Shown here piece by piece: positions 6,648 to 15,387 of a DNA stretch of 64,000 bases; the stretch's first letter is position 1, and each line of letters opens with the position of its first letter. This DNA comes from Virgisporangium aurantiacum (GTDB lineage Bacteria; Actinomycetota; Actinomycetes; Mycobacteriales; Micromonosporaceae), in the NCBI RefSeq assembly GCF_016863635.1, contig NZ_BOPG01000056.1:1-64000 (forward strand), in the 5' to 3' direction. Position numbers and translations under genes: made by a program. The notes beneath the pieces were generated by a model. The model ran no database searches, was not told the origin of the DNA, and saw only the letters and a program-made list of their open reading frames with translations.

Positions 6648-8492
6648 GATCAGGTCCGCCGCCTCGCGGAGGAAGCGGTCGGGGTCGCGCGCGTAGAGCG
6701 CGAACACGGCGGGCCGCACGCCGCCGAGGATCGCGGCGATCGTGCGCCGCGTCAGCGTGGTGGCGGCCGCCAGCTCGCCGAGCAGGTCGTACCGGGTGTC
6801 CGATGTGGACGGTGCGGCCCACGTTCCGGCCGCGGCGCCCGCCGCCACGAACGCGCCGTCGGCCTGCTGGGTGCCGCCGCGCACGGTGTACCGCAACCGG
6901 GTTCGGTCGGCGAGGCCGTCGTCGAGCGCCCGCACGCAGCGGGCGATCAGCGCGACCGAGTCGATGTCGACCCGTTCGGTCGGTCGGAAGCCGGACGTCG
7001 TCGGGGTCGGCGGCGGCGGGCCGGTACGCAGGCCGTCCACAATGGGCGGTAGGGGACGCACGTGAGCACGGCCGTGGTGCCACACGGCTTCGCGTTGCAA
7101 CGCCGCGACGAAATCGGCGTAGCTCTCCCCCGCCACCACGGTGAGCTGATTGACGTCGGGGTCGTGCACCCGCTCGCCGGTGCCGTCGACCGCCAGCCGC
7201 AGCCCGCGTCCGACCTCCTGCCGCCGCGAGACCGTGCTGTCGGTCTGCTTGAGCATGCACAGCACGAACACGTTCGGGTTGTCCCAGCCCTCCCGCAACG
7301 CCGAGTGGGAGAACACGAACCGGACCGGTTCGTAGGGCGACAGCAGGCGTTCCCGGTCGCGCAGGATCAGGTCGTAGGCGTCGAGATCGTCGGTGGTGCC
7401 GGTGGACCGGCGGATCAGCGGGTCGACGAGCCGGCCCTGTCTGTCCACACTGAAGTATCCACTGTGGACACTCGAAACGTCGACGGAGACGTCTGCCGCG
7501 GCGGCCCGGTACTCCTCCTCGAACATGCGCAGGTACAGGCCGCGCCGGTCGGCCCGGGTGTAGTCGCGGTAGTGCCGGACCTCGTCGATGAAGAACAGCG
7601 ACAGCGTCTTGATGCCGCGGCCGGCCAGTTCCCGCTCGCGCTCCAGGTGCGCGTTCACCGTCTCGCGGATCTGCAGGCGACGCAGTTCCGGTCCGGCTTC
7701 CCTCGCGGTCGTGACCCCCCGCACCGAGATGCGCTTCACCAACCCCTGCCGGTACGCCTCGACGGCGTCCAGGCGGTGCACCAGGTTGTGCTCGGTGCGG
7801 TGGGTCGCCGAGTACCGCAGCACCGCCAGCGGCCGGAACGCGGCCAGCGCGGCACCGGTCCGGCGGCCCTCCAGCCGTTGCGGTTCGTCGAGGACGAGCA
7901 CCGGCCGGCACCCGGCGAGCACGTCGATCGGTCGGCGGGACTGGAAGTCGTCGAGTTCCTCGTGGATGCGCCGGGTCTCGGCGGTCGCGTTGAACGCCTG
8001 CGCGTTGATGACCATCACGTTGATGCCGGGGTCGGCGGAGAACGTCTCCAGCCGGTGCAGTTCCCGCGACCGGTAGGCGAAGACCCGGGCCCGCCGGCCG
8101 TACGCCTCGGCGAAGTGGTCGGCGGTCGACTCGAACGACGTCAGCACACCTTCACGGATCGCCACGCCGGGCACCACCACGATGAACTTGCCCCAGCCGT
8201 AGCGCCGGTGCAGCTCGAAGATCGTCTTGATGTACACGTAGGTCTTGCCGGTGCCGGTCTCCATCTCGACGTCGAGGTTGAGTTGGCCCGCCGCGCTCGG
8301 CACCAGCCGGGCCGACCGGGGCAGCGCGTTCGCGTCCTGCGCCCGGTGGACGTTCGCCAGGAGGTCCACATCGGACAGTCGCAGCGGGGCGTTGGCGGTG
8401 GCGTCCGACCGGTGCGGCTGCCCGGCGAAGCAGTCCACCACCGCGTCGACCGCGGCGGTCTGGTACGGCTGGACGGTGTACCGGAACCGCAC
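6543..8492 (-). CDS. Type III restriction enzyme Res subunit, truncated before the endonuclease domain
   Basis: 649 residues of an SF2 helicase of the type III Res family: Walker A M-E-T-G-T-G-K-T near residue 79, the family-typical D-E-P-Q box, Y-S-A-T-H-R, and the C-terminal S-H-S-A-L-R-E-G-W-D-N-P-N and R-R-Q-E-V-G-R-G-L-R-L blocks. Usual Res proteins are about 900-1000 residues and end in a PD-(D/E)XK endonuclease; none is visible here. Family-like sequence ends near F-L-R-E-A-A-D-L-I-S, and the last 35 codons read antisense through the flavoprotein gene. GTG start at 8492 directly follows the mod stop. DNA cleavage by this pair is therefore doubtful, unless another nuclease such as that at 115-1179 substitutes (speculative). 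Confidence 0.88.
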   Translation of the reverse strand: MRFRYTVQPYQTAAVDAVVDCFAGQPHRSDATANAPLRLSDVDLLANVHRAQDANALPRSARLVPSAAGQLNLDVEMETGTGKTYVYIKTIFELHRRYGWGKFIVVVPGVAIREGVLTSFESTADHFAEAYGRRARVFAYRSRELHRLETFSADPGINVMVINAQAFNATAETRRIHEELDDFQSRRPIDVLAGCRPVLVLDEPQRLEGRRTGAALAAFRPLAVLRYSATHRTEHNLVHRLDAVEAYRQGLVKRISVRGVTTAREAGPELRRLQIRETVNAHLERERELAGRGIKTLSLFFIDEVRHYRDYTRADRRGLYLRMFEEEYRAAAADVSVDVSSVHSGYFSVDRQGRLVDPLIRRSTGTTDDLDAYDLILRDRERLLSPYEPVRFVFSHSALREGWDNPNVFVLCMLKQTDSTVSRRQEVGRGLRLAVDGTGERVHDPDVNQLTVVAGESYADFVAALQREAVWHHGRAHVRPLPPIVDGLRTGPPPPTPTTSGFRPTERVDIDSVALIARCVRALDDGLADRTRLRYTVRGGTQQADGAFVAAGAAAGTWAAPSTSDTRYDLLGELAAATTLTRRTIAAILGGVRPAVFALYARDPDRFLREAADLISVECGRVAVTEIAVDLVDSGGDLGVVAPDLRGAG

Positions 8493-10382
8493 TCACATCA
8501 CCGAGACGTCGGTGCCCGGCGAGAGCCGCGCGAAGATGCGTTCGGCGTTCACGCGGGCCGTGTCGGACGCGAATCCCGCGTCCCGGAACACCACCCGGCG
8601 CGGCCGCCGCAACGCCAACTCCGTAACCAGGTTCTCGGTGACGTCCGGAGCGAAGCACGCGACGACGCCCGACACGGTGAAGACGTCGCGGGGCCCCTCC
8701 CCGATCGGCGCCGACAGGTCGACGCCGTACCGCACCAGCACGTGGAACAGCAGGTCCTCGGCGGTGCGGTCGGGCTTCACGGTGGCGGTGAGCGCCGCCA
8801 GGTCGGCCTGCCGCACGGCGCCCGGCCACAGCGTGACGTCGGCCAACGGCGACGGGCCGATCCGCAGGTTCCGGAAGCCGGTGTCGCCGCGCCAGCCCGG
8901 ATGCCGGGTGCGCGACGCGGCCACCTCCGGCCCGCAGCACCGGATCCGGGTGCGGGCGACGTCGGCGATGGTGCCGGTGGGGCCGGGCTCGGGATACTGC
9001 ACGAGGATGAACCGGCGGTTGCCGCCGTCGGCGGCGTTGGCGCGGAACACCGCGTGCGCGGTGGTGGCCGAACCGGCGAAGTAGTCGAGCACCAGGTCGT
9101 CGCCGCCCGGCCGGGTGAAGACGCGCACCAGGTACTCGATGAGGTGCACCGGCTTCGGGTAGCTGAACTCGATGCCCCAGCCGGCCAGCATCCGGCTGTT
9201 CTGCTTGGTGGTGCCCATGTTGCGCAGCACCGACAGCACGTGCCCCTGGTCGCCGGCCCGCCGCTTGTAGCTGTAGACGGCGCCACTGCCGGTCAGGTCG
9301 AACCAGGTCTCCCGCCCCTGCGCGTCGGCGATCGGCGTGCACCCGTTGCGGATGAACAGCTCCAGCAGGTTCCGCGAGCTCCATCCACTGTGGACGCGCA
9401 CCGGCGCGACCAGTTTCCCGTCGCGCACCAGCACCGGGTCGAGGATGTGCGGGAACCGGTCGGTGCGCCGCGGGATCTCGCCGTGCTCGAACCGGGCCGG
9501 GAAGCCCGCCGGCAGTTCCACTGTGGACGGTGGGTTCGCCGGGCCGTTCTTGGTGATGGAGTTCTCGATGCGGTCGTTGTAGAGCTTGCTGCCGTCGGCG
9601 ATGTTCGGGTCGATCACCACCGGCCGCGGCAGCCGGGCGATGTCGCGCGCGTAGGCCAGCACGTACTCGTGCACGCCCTTGATCGCGCTCTGCTGGTCGA
9701 CGTTGCCGTCGTTGACCCACACGAACTGGCAGACGAAGTTGGCCGCGCCGAACACCTCGTCGCACAGCCGGCGCAGGTTCGCCTGCTCCACGTCGTTGAT
9801 CGAGATCAGCATGACGCCGTCGGGTCGCAACAGGTTCCGCGACAACCGCAACCGTTGATAGATCATCGACAGCCACGTGGAGTGGAACCGGCCGTCGGTG
9901 GCCGAGTTCGTGAAGAGCCCGGTCCGGTCCCGGAACTCCCCGGGCGACTCGGCGAAGCGGTCGGGGTAGACGAACCGGTCGCTGCCGGTGTTGTACGGCG
10001 GGTCGATGTAGATGAGGCCGACGCGGCCGAGGCAGCTTTCCTGAAGGAGTTTCAACGCCTCGACGTTGTCGCCCTCGATGAAGAGGTTTCGCGTGTCGTC
10101 GAAGTCGAGGCTGTCGGCGCGAACCGGGCCCAGCGTCTTCGTCGTGGGCGCGTTGGCGGCGGCCACCGCGGCGCCCTTCCCCGGCCAGTCGAGGTGGTAC
10201 CGCTCCCGCGGTCCGTCGACGGCGCGCCCGCCGAGCTCGCGCCGGAGCAGGTCGAAGTCGACGGCGGCGGTGACGCTTCCGTCGGGTCCCGAAGTTTCGA
10301 CCACGCAGCCCGGAAACAGCTCGCGGATCCGCTCGACGTTGCGAAGCGCCTCACTGTGCGGTGTCTCCGGCAGGGTGCGCAC
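8493..10382 (-). CDS. Type III restriction-modification DNA methyltransferase (Mod), adenine-specific
   Basis: 629 residues from GTG 10382; longer frames would overlap the peptidase gene. This is a beta-class N6-adenine methyltransferase: the catalytic D-P-P-Y lies in I-Y-I-D-P-P-Y-N-T-G-S-D near residue 125, and the S-adenosylmethionine motif D-Y-F-A-G-S-A-T-T-A-H-A-V near residue 430. The order D-P-P-Y before F-x-G is right for type III Mod. The region between them, roughly residues 200-420, would hold the target recognition domain. No truncation is visible. It is tightly coupled to res (TGA directly before GTG). It should methylate a short asymmetric site on one strand; the site cannot be read from sequence. 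With Res shortened it may act as an orphan methyltransferase. Confidence 0.92.
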   Translation of the reverse strand: MRTLPETPHSEALRNVERIRELFPGCVVETSGPDGSVTAAVDFDLLRRELGGRAVDGPRERYHLDWPGKGAAVAAANAPTTKTLGPVRADSLDFDDTRNLFIEGDNVEALKLLQESCLGRVGLIYIDPPYNTGSDRFVYPDRFAESPGEFRDRTGLFTNSATDGRFHSTWLSMIYQRLRLSRNLLRPDGVMLISINDVEQANLRRLCDEVFGAANFVCQFVWVNDGNVDQQSAIKGVHEYVLAYARDIARLPRPVVIDPNIADGSKLYNDRIENSITKNGPANPPSTVELPAGFPARFEHGEIPRRTDRFPHILDPVLVRDGKLVAPVRVHSGWSSRNLLELFIRNGCTPIADAQGRETWFDLTGSGAVYSYKRRAGDQGHVLSVLRNMGTTKQNSRMLAGWGIEFSYPKPVHLIEYLVRVFTRPGGDDLVLDYFAGSATTAHAVFRANAADGGNRRFILVQYPEPGPTGTIADVARTRIRCCGPEVAASRTRHPGWRGDTGFRNLRIGPSPLADVTLWPGAVRQADLAALTATVKPDRTAEDLLFHVLVRYGVDLSAPIGEGPRDVFTVSGVVACFAPDVTENLVTELALRRPRRVVFRDAGFASDTARVNAERIFARLSPGTDVSVM

Positions 10383-10390
10383 GCCGGATC

Positions 10391-12061
10391 CTATAACGCC
10401 AGGTGCTCGCGAACGGCATCCATGGCCGGATCGCGACCGGCGAGGTAGTCGGCCGCGGTCAGCGGGGCGTAGATCCGCGGCGCGACCGCGACCCGGTGGT
10501 CGAACGGCCACCCGGTCTGCCAGTACAGGTCCGAGACGTTCACCCGCACGCCGCTCGCCGGCAGCGTGAACGGCACCGACTCCCCCACGAAGCTCGGCGC
10601 CGACCCGGTGGGCTCACCCACGAACACCGCGTGGGTGTGCCGGTCGAGGAGCGTCACGGTGTTCTGGGCCGCCGAGAACGTGTAGTTGCCGATGATGACG
10701 AACACCGGAAGGTCGGGATGCCGCAGCACATGGTGGACCAACGTCTGGCCGAGGAACGTGTTGCCGCCGCCGTTCCAGCGCATGTCGATCACGAGCGCCC
10801 GCGCGTCGTGCTCCGCCACCGCGGCGAACACCCGCTCGTAGCACGCCGCCAGGGTGTCGTCGTCCTTGTCGCGCACGCCGTTGAACTGGAAGTACACCAG
10901 GTTCCCGGCCGCCTGGTACTCGAACCAGAACGGGTTGTCGACGTCCCGCAGATGAGCGGGCGTCTCGAACGGAGGCCGCACCGAGCCCGGCGGGCAGTTC
11001 CACGGCCACGGCCGCGGCCGGCTGTTCGGCCAGGTGAGCGCCTCGTCGACCGGGTCGGCGGGAACTCTTACGTCGGTGACCGAGCCGCCGGGTGGGCGCA
11101 CGGTGAGCGTCACTCCGTCGGGCCGGTCGGCCACGCCCACGGCGTGCACGTACGCCGGCCGGCGCAGCCACATCGCCCCCTGCAGCGCCGGCGTGTACTC
11201 GTTGTCGCGGGTGAACAGCGGATCGAGCGCGTCGAACACCTTGGCGACCGGGTGCCCGTCGACCGCCAGCACCTCGGCGCCGGCCAGGTGCCGGAAGCGC
11301 GGGTCGGTCTCGGTGACCAGCAGGCCGTCGTGGAAGGCGTAGAACCACACGGGCAGCGACCGGCTCCACTCCGGGTACCGCTCGTCGGCGTCGACCCAGG
11401 CGTGCCCGTCGCCGAGGCGCCGGAGCAGCCGCCAGATCCCGATCACGATCCCGGCGTCGTCGAGGTCGGGCACATCGTGGTCGAGGCCATCCGCGGCCGC
11501 GCGGAAATCGTCGTCGAGAATTTCCGGACGCGGTATGCGCCGGGCGATCTCCGCGCGCAGGAACCGCAGGTCGGACCGCCACTTCTCGACGCGCGAGGCG
11601 GAGTCGTCGGACTCTGCCGGCTTTGCCGGCTCCGCCGGCCGGGCCGGGCCCACGACGTCATCGAGTCTTGGATCGTCGCTCAGCAGCGCGAGGTCCGCCC
11701 GGGCCTTGCCCGGCTCCCGCAGGCCCTCGCCGATGGCCCGGACCAGCGCCTCGAACGCCGCCTCGCGATCACCCAGCGCGCCGTGGCAGCGCGCGATCTC
11801 GTACGTGAGCTCGCCCGGGAAGATCGGCGGCAGCGGCGCCCAGTAGCCGATGGGCCAGATGCCCAGCTCAGCGGCCTTCCGGTAGGCGTCGAGGGCGCCG
11901 GAATGGTCGCCGGTCTCGAACCGGGCCAGCCCCAGCCGGCACCAGAAGATCCCGTTCACCGGGTTGACCTCGACGACCTCCCGCCACCGCTCGGCGGCCG
12001 CCGCCCAGTCGCGCGCCCGCGTCGACTCCTCCGCCGCCGCCACCATGCCCAGCTGATCCAT
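10391..12061 (-). CDS. S41-family peptidase-like protein with N-terminal TPR repeats
   Basis: 556 residues. Residues 1-140 form TPR-like helical hairpins (D-W-A-A-A-A-E-R-W-R-E-V and D-H-S-G-A-L-D-A-Y-R). Then come a degenerate linker with Pro/Ala, a segment like the cap of tail-specific proteases, and a C-terminal S41 core. The core carries I-D-M-R-W-N-G-G-G-N, typical of C-terminal processing proteases, and a probable nucleophile Ser in N-Y-T-F-S-A-A-Q-N. No signal peptide is visible, so it is likely cytoplasmic, unlike most S41 proteases. Start ATG 12061 has GGAGGGG just upstream. The stop lies eight bases before the mod start, so mod and res may be read from the same transcript. Confidence 0.8.
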   Translation of the reverse strand: MDQLGMVAAAEESTRARDWAAAAERWREVVEVNPVNGIFWCRLGLARFETGDHSGALDAYRKAAELGIWPIGYWAPLPPIFPGELTYEIARCHGALGDREAAFEALVRAIGEGLREPGKARADLALLSDDPRLDDVVGPARPAEPAKPAESDDSASRVEKWRSDLRFLRAEIARRIPRPEILDDDFRAAADGLDHDVPDLDDAGIVIGIWRLLRRLGDGHAWVDADERYPEWSRSLPVWFYAFHDGLLVTETDPRFRHLAGAEVLAVDGHPVAKVFDALDPLFTRDNEYTPALQGAMWLRRPAYVHAVGVADRPDGVTLTVRPPGGSVTDVRVPADPVDEALTWPNSRPRPWPWNCPPGSVRPPFETPAHLRDVDNPFWFEYQAAGNLVYFQFNGVRDKDDDTLAACYERVFAAVAEHDARALVIDMRWNGGGNTFLGQTLVHHVLRHPDLPVFVIIGNYTFSAAQNTVTLLDRHTHAVFVGEPTGSAPSFVGESVPFTLPASGVRVNVSDLYWQTGWPFDHRVAVAPRIYAPLTAADYLAGRDPAMDAVREHLAL

Positions 12062-12122
12062 TGACCCCTCCCCGTGCCTAGGTCAAGTATGGACCGGACC
12101 GATCACGGGTACGGGAGTCAAT

Positions 12123-12941
12123 ATGGTCGACCTCTCGCGAGCTCCCGCGCGAGCCGGCACCGACCGGCCCGCCGCCATCCGCACCGCGTTGCGCCGGTGC
12201 GACTACCGCCGCGCGCTGGCGTTGCTGCGCGGCGTCACCGAGCTGCCCGACGGCGCGCCGTCGCCCGACGAGATCGCCGCGTACGCCCAGGAACGGCTGT
12301 CACGGTTGCACAAACGCCCCCGCGCGACCACGTTCGACCGCGACGCGCTGCAACGGGTCCTCGTGTGGCTGACCGCCGACGAGCTGCGCGCCGGCGAGCA
12401 GGCCCTCAGCGGCGAACACCTGAGCCGGGCGATCGCCAGCTTCGAACGCGCCCTGCGGATCGACGGCCGGGGCAGCCGCGCCGCACTACTGCTCGCGATG
12501 GCTTTGTACCGGAGCGTGATCCGGGAACTGTCGACGCACGACGAGCCCGAACTCAACCGCACCTACACCGACCTCGACCAGGCTTTGGAACTGCTCGACC
12601 GCGCCGCCCTCGACCCGCCGCTGCGCCCCCGCGCCGCCGAACTGGCCCGCGCCGTCGACCGGCAACGGCAGGTGCTCGCCCGCCTGCGGCAGCGCCGCGT
12701 CCGGTCGCGGGCCCTGGGCGAGTACATCGGCCGCTACAACGCGTTCATGACCCGCTACCACGGCGGCAGGATGATGAACAGTTCGGAGAAGAGCCACGCC
12801 CGGCGCTCCCTGGCCCGCTTGTCGACCGACCTCGGCAACCTGCGCCGCCAGTACCCCGTCGACTCCCCGGAGGGCCGCCGCTTGGTCGAGATCGCCAAGG
12901 CGGTCGCCGACATGCAAGCCAAACTCCGCAACATCGTCTGA
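12123..12941 (+). CDS. Hypothetical helical protein
   Basis: 272 residues, rich in Arg, Ala and Leu, predicted almost entirely alpha-helical with TPR-like spacing (A-L-L-R-G-V and S-R-A-I-A-S-F-E-R-A-L-R-I-D). The second half, around residues 180-272, has many basic residues and a Met/His stretch R-Y-H-G-G-R-M-M-N. No signal peptide or membrane segment. ATG 12123 follows GGGAGT. It is divergent from the TPR-S41 gene, sharing a 61-base promoter space, which may mean joint use. I do not recognise the family. Confidence 0.75.
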   Translation: MVDLSRAPARAGTDRPAAIRTALRRCDYRRALALLRGVTELPDGAPSPDEIAAYAQERLSRLHKRPRATTFDRDALQRVLVWLTADELRAGEQALSGEHLSRAIASFERALRIDGRGSRAALLLAMALYRSVIRELSTHDEPELNRTYTDLDQALELLDRAALDPPLRPRAAELARAVDRQRQVLARLRQRRVRSRALGEYIGRYNAFMTRYHGGRMMNSSEKSHARRSLARLSTDLGNLRRQYPVDSPEGRRLVEIAKAVADMQAKLRNIV

Positions 12942-13050
12942 CGCCCGCACTAATCCGGGTGACCGGCTTCGCGCGGCGGCTTACCCTGGGCGGGACCTCG
13001 CGGCTGCTGAACCGTAAGGCTCACCGAAGCAGCTGCGAAAGGTCCCACCC

Positions 13051-14544
13051 ATGCGCACCGACCCGCGCCTTGTCCGCACCCACGATTCCTGGCTCAGCCT
13101 GCCGAACCCCGCCGGGGTTCCGGTGGACGTCTGTGCCGGGCCCGGCGTTCCCATCGAGAGCGCCGCCATCGACGAACTTCTCACCGTCCTCGAAACGGCC
13201 GACACCCTGCGCGCCCTCGCCCGAGCGACACCCGGGCTCGCCGAGGAGCCCCGCATCGACCGGGTGGTGTGCACGCCCGACTTCCACAAGGGTGCCGGCA
13301 TCCCGATCGGCACCGTGCTCCGGACCACCGGCGCGCTGATTCCGCAGGCGGTCGGCAACGACATCAACTGCGGGATGCGGGTCGAGGCCACCGGTCTCAC
13401 CGTCGACCGGGTGCGGCCGCACCTCGACGCGCTCGAAGGTCGCCTGCGGCACCTGTTCTTCGAGGGTGGGCGCGGCATCGGGCTCACCGCCGCCCAGCGG
13501 GAGGGCCTGTTGCGCCACGGGCTTCCCGGGCTGCTGACCGAGAAGCCGGGCACCGACGGCGCGTGGCGGCATGTCACCGGTGACGAGAACGTGGAACGGT
13601 TGCACGGCCCCGGCTACCCGGTCGACACCGCCGACGACTTCCGGGACTGGATCAACAGCGGCGGCACCGCCCGAAAAGGCACGAGCTACGACAGCATCAT
13701 CGGCAGCGTCGGCGGCGGGAACCACTTCGCCGAACTGCAGTATGTCTCCGCCGTGCACGACGGTGCCACCGCGTACGCGTGGGGCCTCGCGCCGGGCCGG
13801 ATCGTCACGATGGTCCACAGTGGATCGTTGTCGCTCGGCCACCAGGCCAACGGCACCGGCCGCACCCAGGCGAAGGCGATGTGGCCGCGCGGCGTTCCGG
13901 CGCCGGCCAACGGGATCCTCCCCATGCTCACCGACGAGCGCACGCGGGACCGGCGGCAGAAGTACCTCACCGCGTTCGCCAACGCGGCGAACTTCGCCGT
14001 CGGCAACCGGTTCTTCCTCTCGCTGATGATGCGCGCGGGGCTCGCCGAACTCGGCGAGGTCGAACCGCGCCTCGTCTACGACGCCCCGCACAACCTGATG
14101 TGGCCGGGCGACGACGGAACAATCGTGCACCGCAAGGGCGCCACGCCGGCCGGCGGGCCGGAGCGAACCGGCTGGGGCGAACCCGTCATCGTGCCGGGCT
14201 CGATGGGCGCGCCGAGCTACCTGCTGCGCGGCCTCGGCAACGCGAAGGCGCTCGCCAGTGCCTGCCACGGCGCCGGTCGCAGCGTTCCGCGCGGTGCCGC
14301 GTCCCGGGGCAGCGACGCCGATCTCGACGCGTTCCTCGCGGAGTTCCGCGTGGTGACCCCGCTCAACCACCGCGACCCGGCCGTCACCGCGCGCCGCGAC
14401 ATCGTCGACGCGTGGCGGCGCGACCTCAAGCAGGAGGCGCCGTGGGCCTACAAGGAGGTCGGCCCGGTGGTCGACAGCCTGCGCACGGCGGGAGTGGCGG
14501 AACCGGTGGTGGAACTGAAGCCGATCCTCACGGTGAAGGGCTAG
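13051..14544 (+). CDS. rtcB: RtcB-family RNA 3'-phosphate/5'-OH ligase
   Basis: 497 residues. RtcB ligases join RNA 3'-phosphate (or 2',3'-cyclic phosphate) to 5'-OH using GTP and Mn2+, in RNA repair or tRNA splicing. Signature elements: P-D-F-H-K-G near residue 75, N-D-I-N-C-G-M-R near 105 (metal-binding D and C), G-G-G-N-H-F-A-E near 230, H-S-G-S near 260, and the guanylylated histidine motif H-G-A-G-R near residue 410. All expected metal and catalytic residues appear present. Archease is not seen nearby. GAAAGG lies just before ATG 13051. The gene converges on a SpoU-type RNA methyltransferase, overlapping it by 17 bases. Possible roles include repair of RNA cut by toxins or by phage-induced nucleases. 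Confidence 0.9.
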   Translation: MRTDPRLVRTHDSWLSLPNPAGVPVDVCAGPGVPIESAAIDELLTVLETADTLRALARATPGLAEEPRIDRVVCTPDFHKGAGIPIGTVLRTTGALIPQAVGNDINCGMRVEATGLTVDRVRPHLDALEGRLRHLFFEGGRGIGLTAAQREGLLRHGLPGLLTEKPGTDGAWRHVTGDENVERLHGPGYPVDTADDFRDWINSGGTARKGTSYDSIIGSVGGGNHFAELQYVSAVHDGATAYAWGLAPGRIVTMVHSGSLSLGHQANGTGRTQAKAMWPRGVPAPANGILPMLTDERTRDRRQKYLTAFANAANFAVGNRFFLSLMMRAGLAELGEVEPRLVYDAPHNLMWPGDDGTIVHRKGATPAGGPERTGWGEPVIVPGSMGAPSYLLRGLGNAKALASACHGAGRSVPRGAASRGSDADLDAFLAEFRVVTPLNHRDPAVTARRDIVDAWRRDLKQEAPWAYKEVGPVVDSLRTAGVAEPVVELKPILTVKG

Positions 14545-15328
14545 CGCGCCGCTGCCGCGCCGCCTCGTAGAGCACGACGGTGGCCGCGGCGGCGGCGTTC
14601 AACGAACTGGCGGCGCCGGCGATCGGGATCCGGACGATGCGGTCGCACGCCTCGCGCCACCCGTTGCTGAGCCCACGGGTCTCGTTGCCGATCACCACCA
14701 CCCGTGGGCCGGTGAAATCGTACAGATCGACGTCGACGTCGCCGCTCTCGTCCGTCCCCACGAAGGAAGCGCCGGAAGCCGACGCCCACGCGACCACCTC
14801 GCGGTGCGACGGCGCCCGGACCACCGGAAGCGCGAACAGCGACCCGGTGCTGGCCCGTACGGCCTTCGGGTCGTACGGGTCGGCCGCGTGGCCGGTGACG
14901 ATCACGCCGTCGGCGCCGAACGCGTCGGCGGACCGGATCAGCGTGCCGATGTTGCCGGGTGTGGTCGGCCGGTCGAACACCACCACCAAGGCGTTGCCGC
15001 GCAACGGGATCCGGCTCAGGTCGTCGGCGGGGAGCGCGACCACGGCGAGCAGTTCCGGCGGCTCGTCGGTCTTCTCGCCGAGTTCCGCGAGAAGTTCCGG
15101 CGCCATCGCGACGTTGTCGGCCCGGGCCAACGTTTCCCGCGCCCACCGGGAAAGATCGCGTCCGTCGGGGTACAGCAACGCGCGGACGGTCCAGCCCTTT
15201 TCCAAAGCCAGATTTATCGGACGCACACCGTGCACCACGAATTCTCCCGAGCGCTGCCGCTTGGTGCGACTGGCGAGTAACGCCTGCCACTGCTGGAACG
15301 CGGCGTTGCGGGTGCTGATGCGCCTCAT
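14528..15328 (-). CDS. SpoU/TrmH-family RNA 2'-O-ribose methyltransferase
   Basis: 266 residues. An N-terminal substrate-binding region (residues 1-105) precedes the SPOUT core. Motif 1 reads N-I-G-T-L-I-R-S-A-D-A-F-G-A, motif 2 I-G-N-E-T-R-G-L-S, and motif 3 I-P-I-A-G-A-A-S-S-L-N-A-A. These form the knotted SAM site and place it with 23S rRNA or tRNA 2'-O-methyltransferases (TrmH/RlmB/TsnR group); the target nucleotide cannot be told. The start appears leaderless: TAGGGT at 15337-15342 (minus strand) is eight bases from ATG. Confidence 0.88.
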   Translation of the reverse strand: MRRISTRNAAFQQWQALLASRTKRQRSGEFVVHGVRPINLALEKGWTVRALLYPDGRDLSRWARETLARADNVAMAPELLAELGEKTDEPPELLAVVALPADDLSRIPLRGNALVVVFDRPTTPGNIGTLIRSADAFGADGVIVTGHAADPYDPKAVRASTGSLFALPVVRAPSHREVVAWASASGASFVGTDESGDVDVDLYDFTGPRVVVIGNETRGLSNGWREACDRIVRIPIAGAASSLNAAAAATVVLYEAARQRRASPSP

Positions 15329-15336
15329 GGCGGATG

Positions 15337-15342
15337 ACCCTA
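15337..15342 (-). promoter_or_regulatory. -10 box (TAGGGT) for a leaderless start of the SpoU gene
   Basis: TAGGGT on the minus strand is separated by eight bases from the ATG at 15328. No Shine-Dalgarno sequence is present. The spacing matches the TANNNT-N7 pattern of actinobacterial leaderless transcripts. Confidence 0.5.
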
Positions 15343-15373
15343 ATATCCGATGCGGGTCCCCGGTGACGCGCCA

Positions 15374-15379
15374 TACAGT
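15374..15379 (+). promoter_or_regulatory. -10 box (TACAGT) for a leaderless start of the GNAT gene
   Basis: TACAGT ends eight bases before the ATG at 15388, and no ribosome binding site intervenes. This divergent promoter lies about 32 bases from the SpoU -10 box. Confidence 0.5.
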
Positions 15380-15387
15380 GACGGACC

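Noticed and set aside
7062-10448. Very long open frame (over 1100 codons) on the plus strand opposite the R-M genes
   Set aside because: High-GC shadow of the minus-strand mod and res genes; composition is His/Arg/Pro-rich without motifs, while the minus strand has full enzyme signatures.
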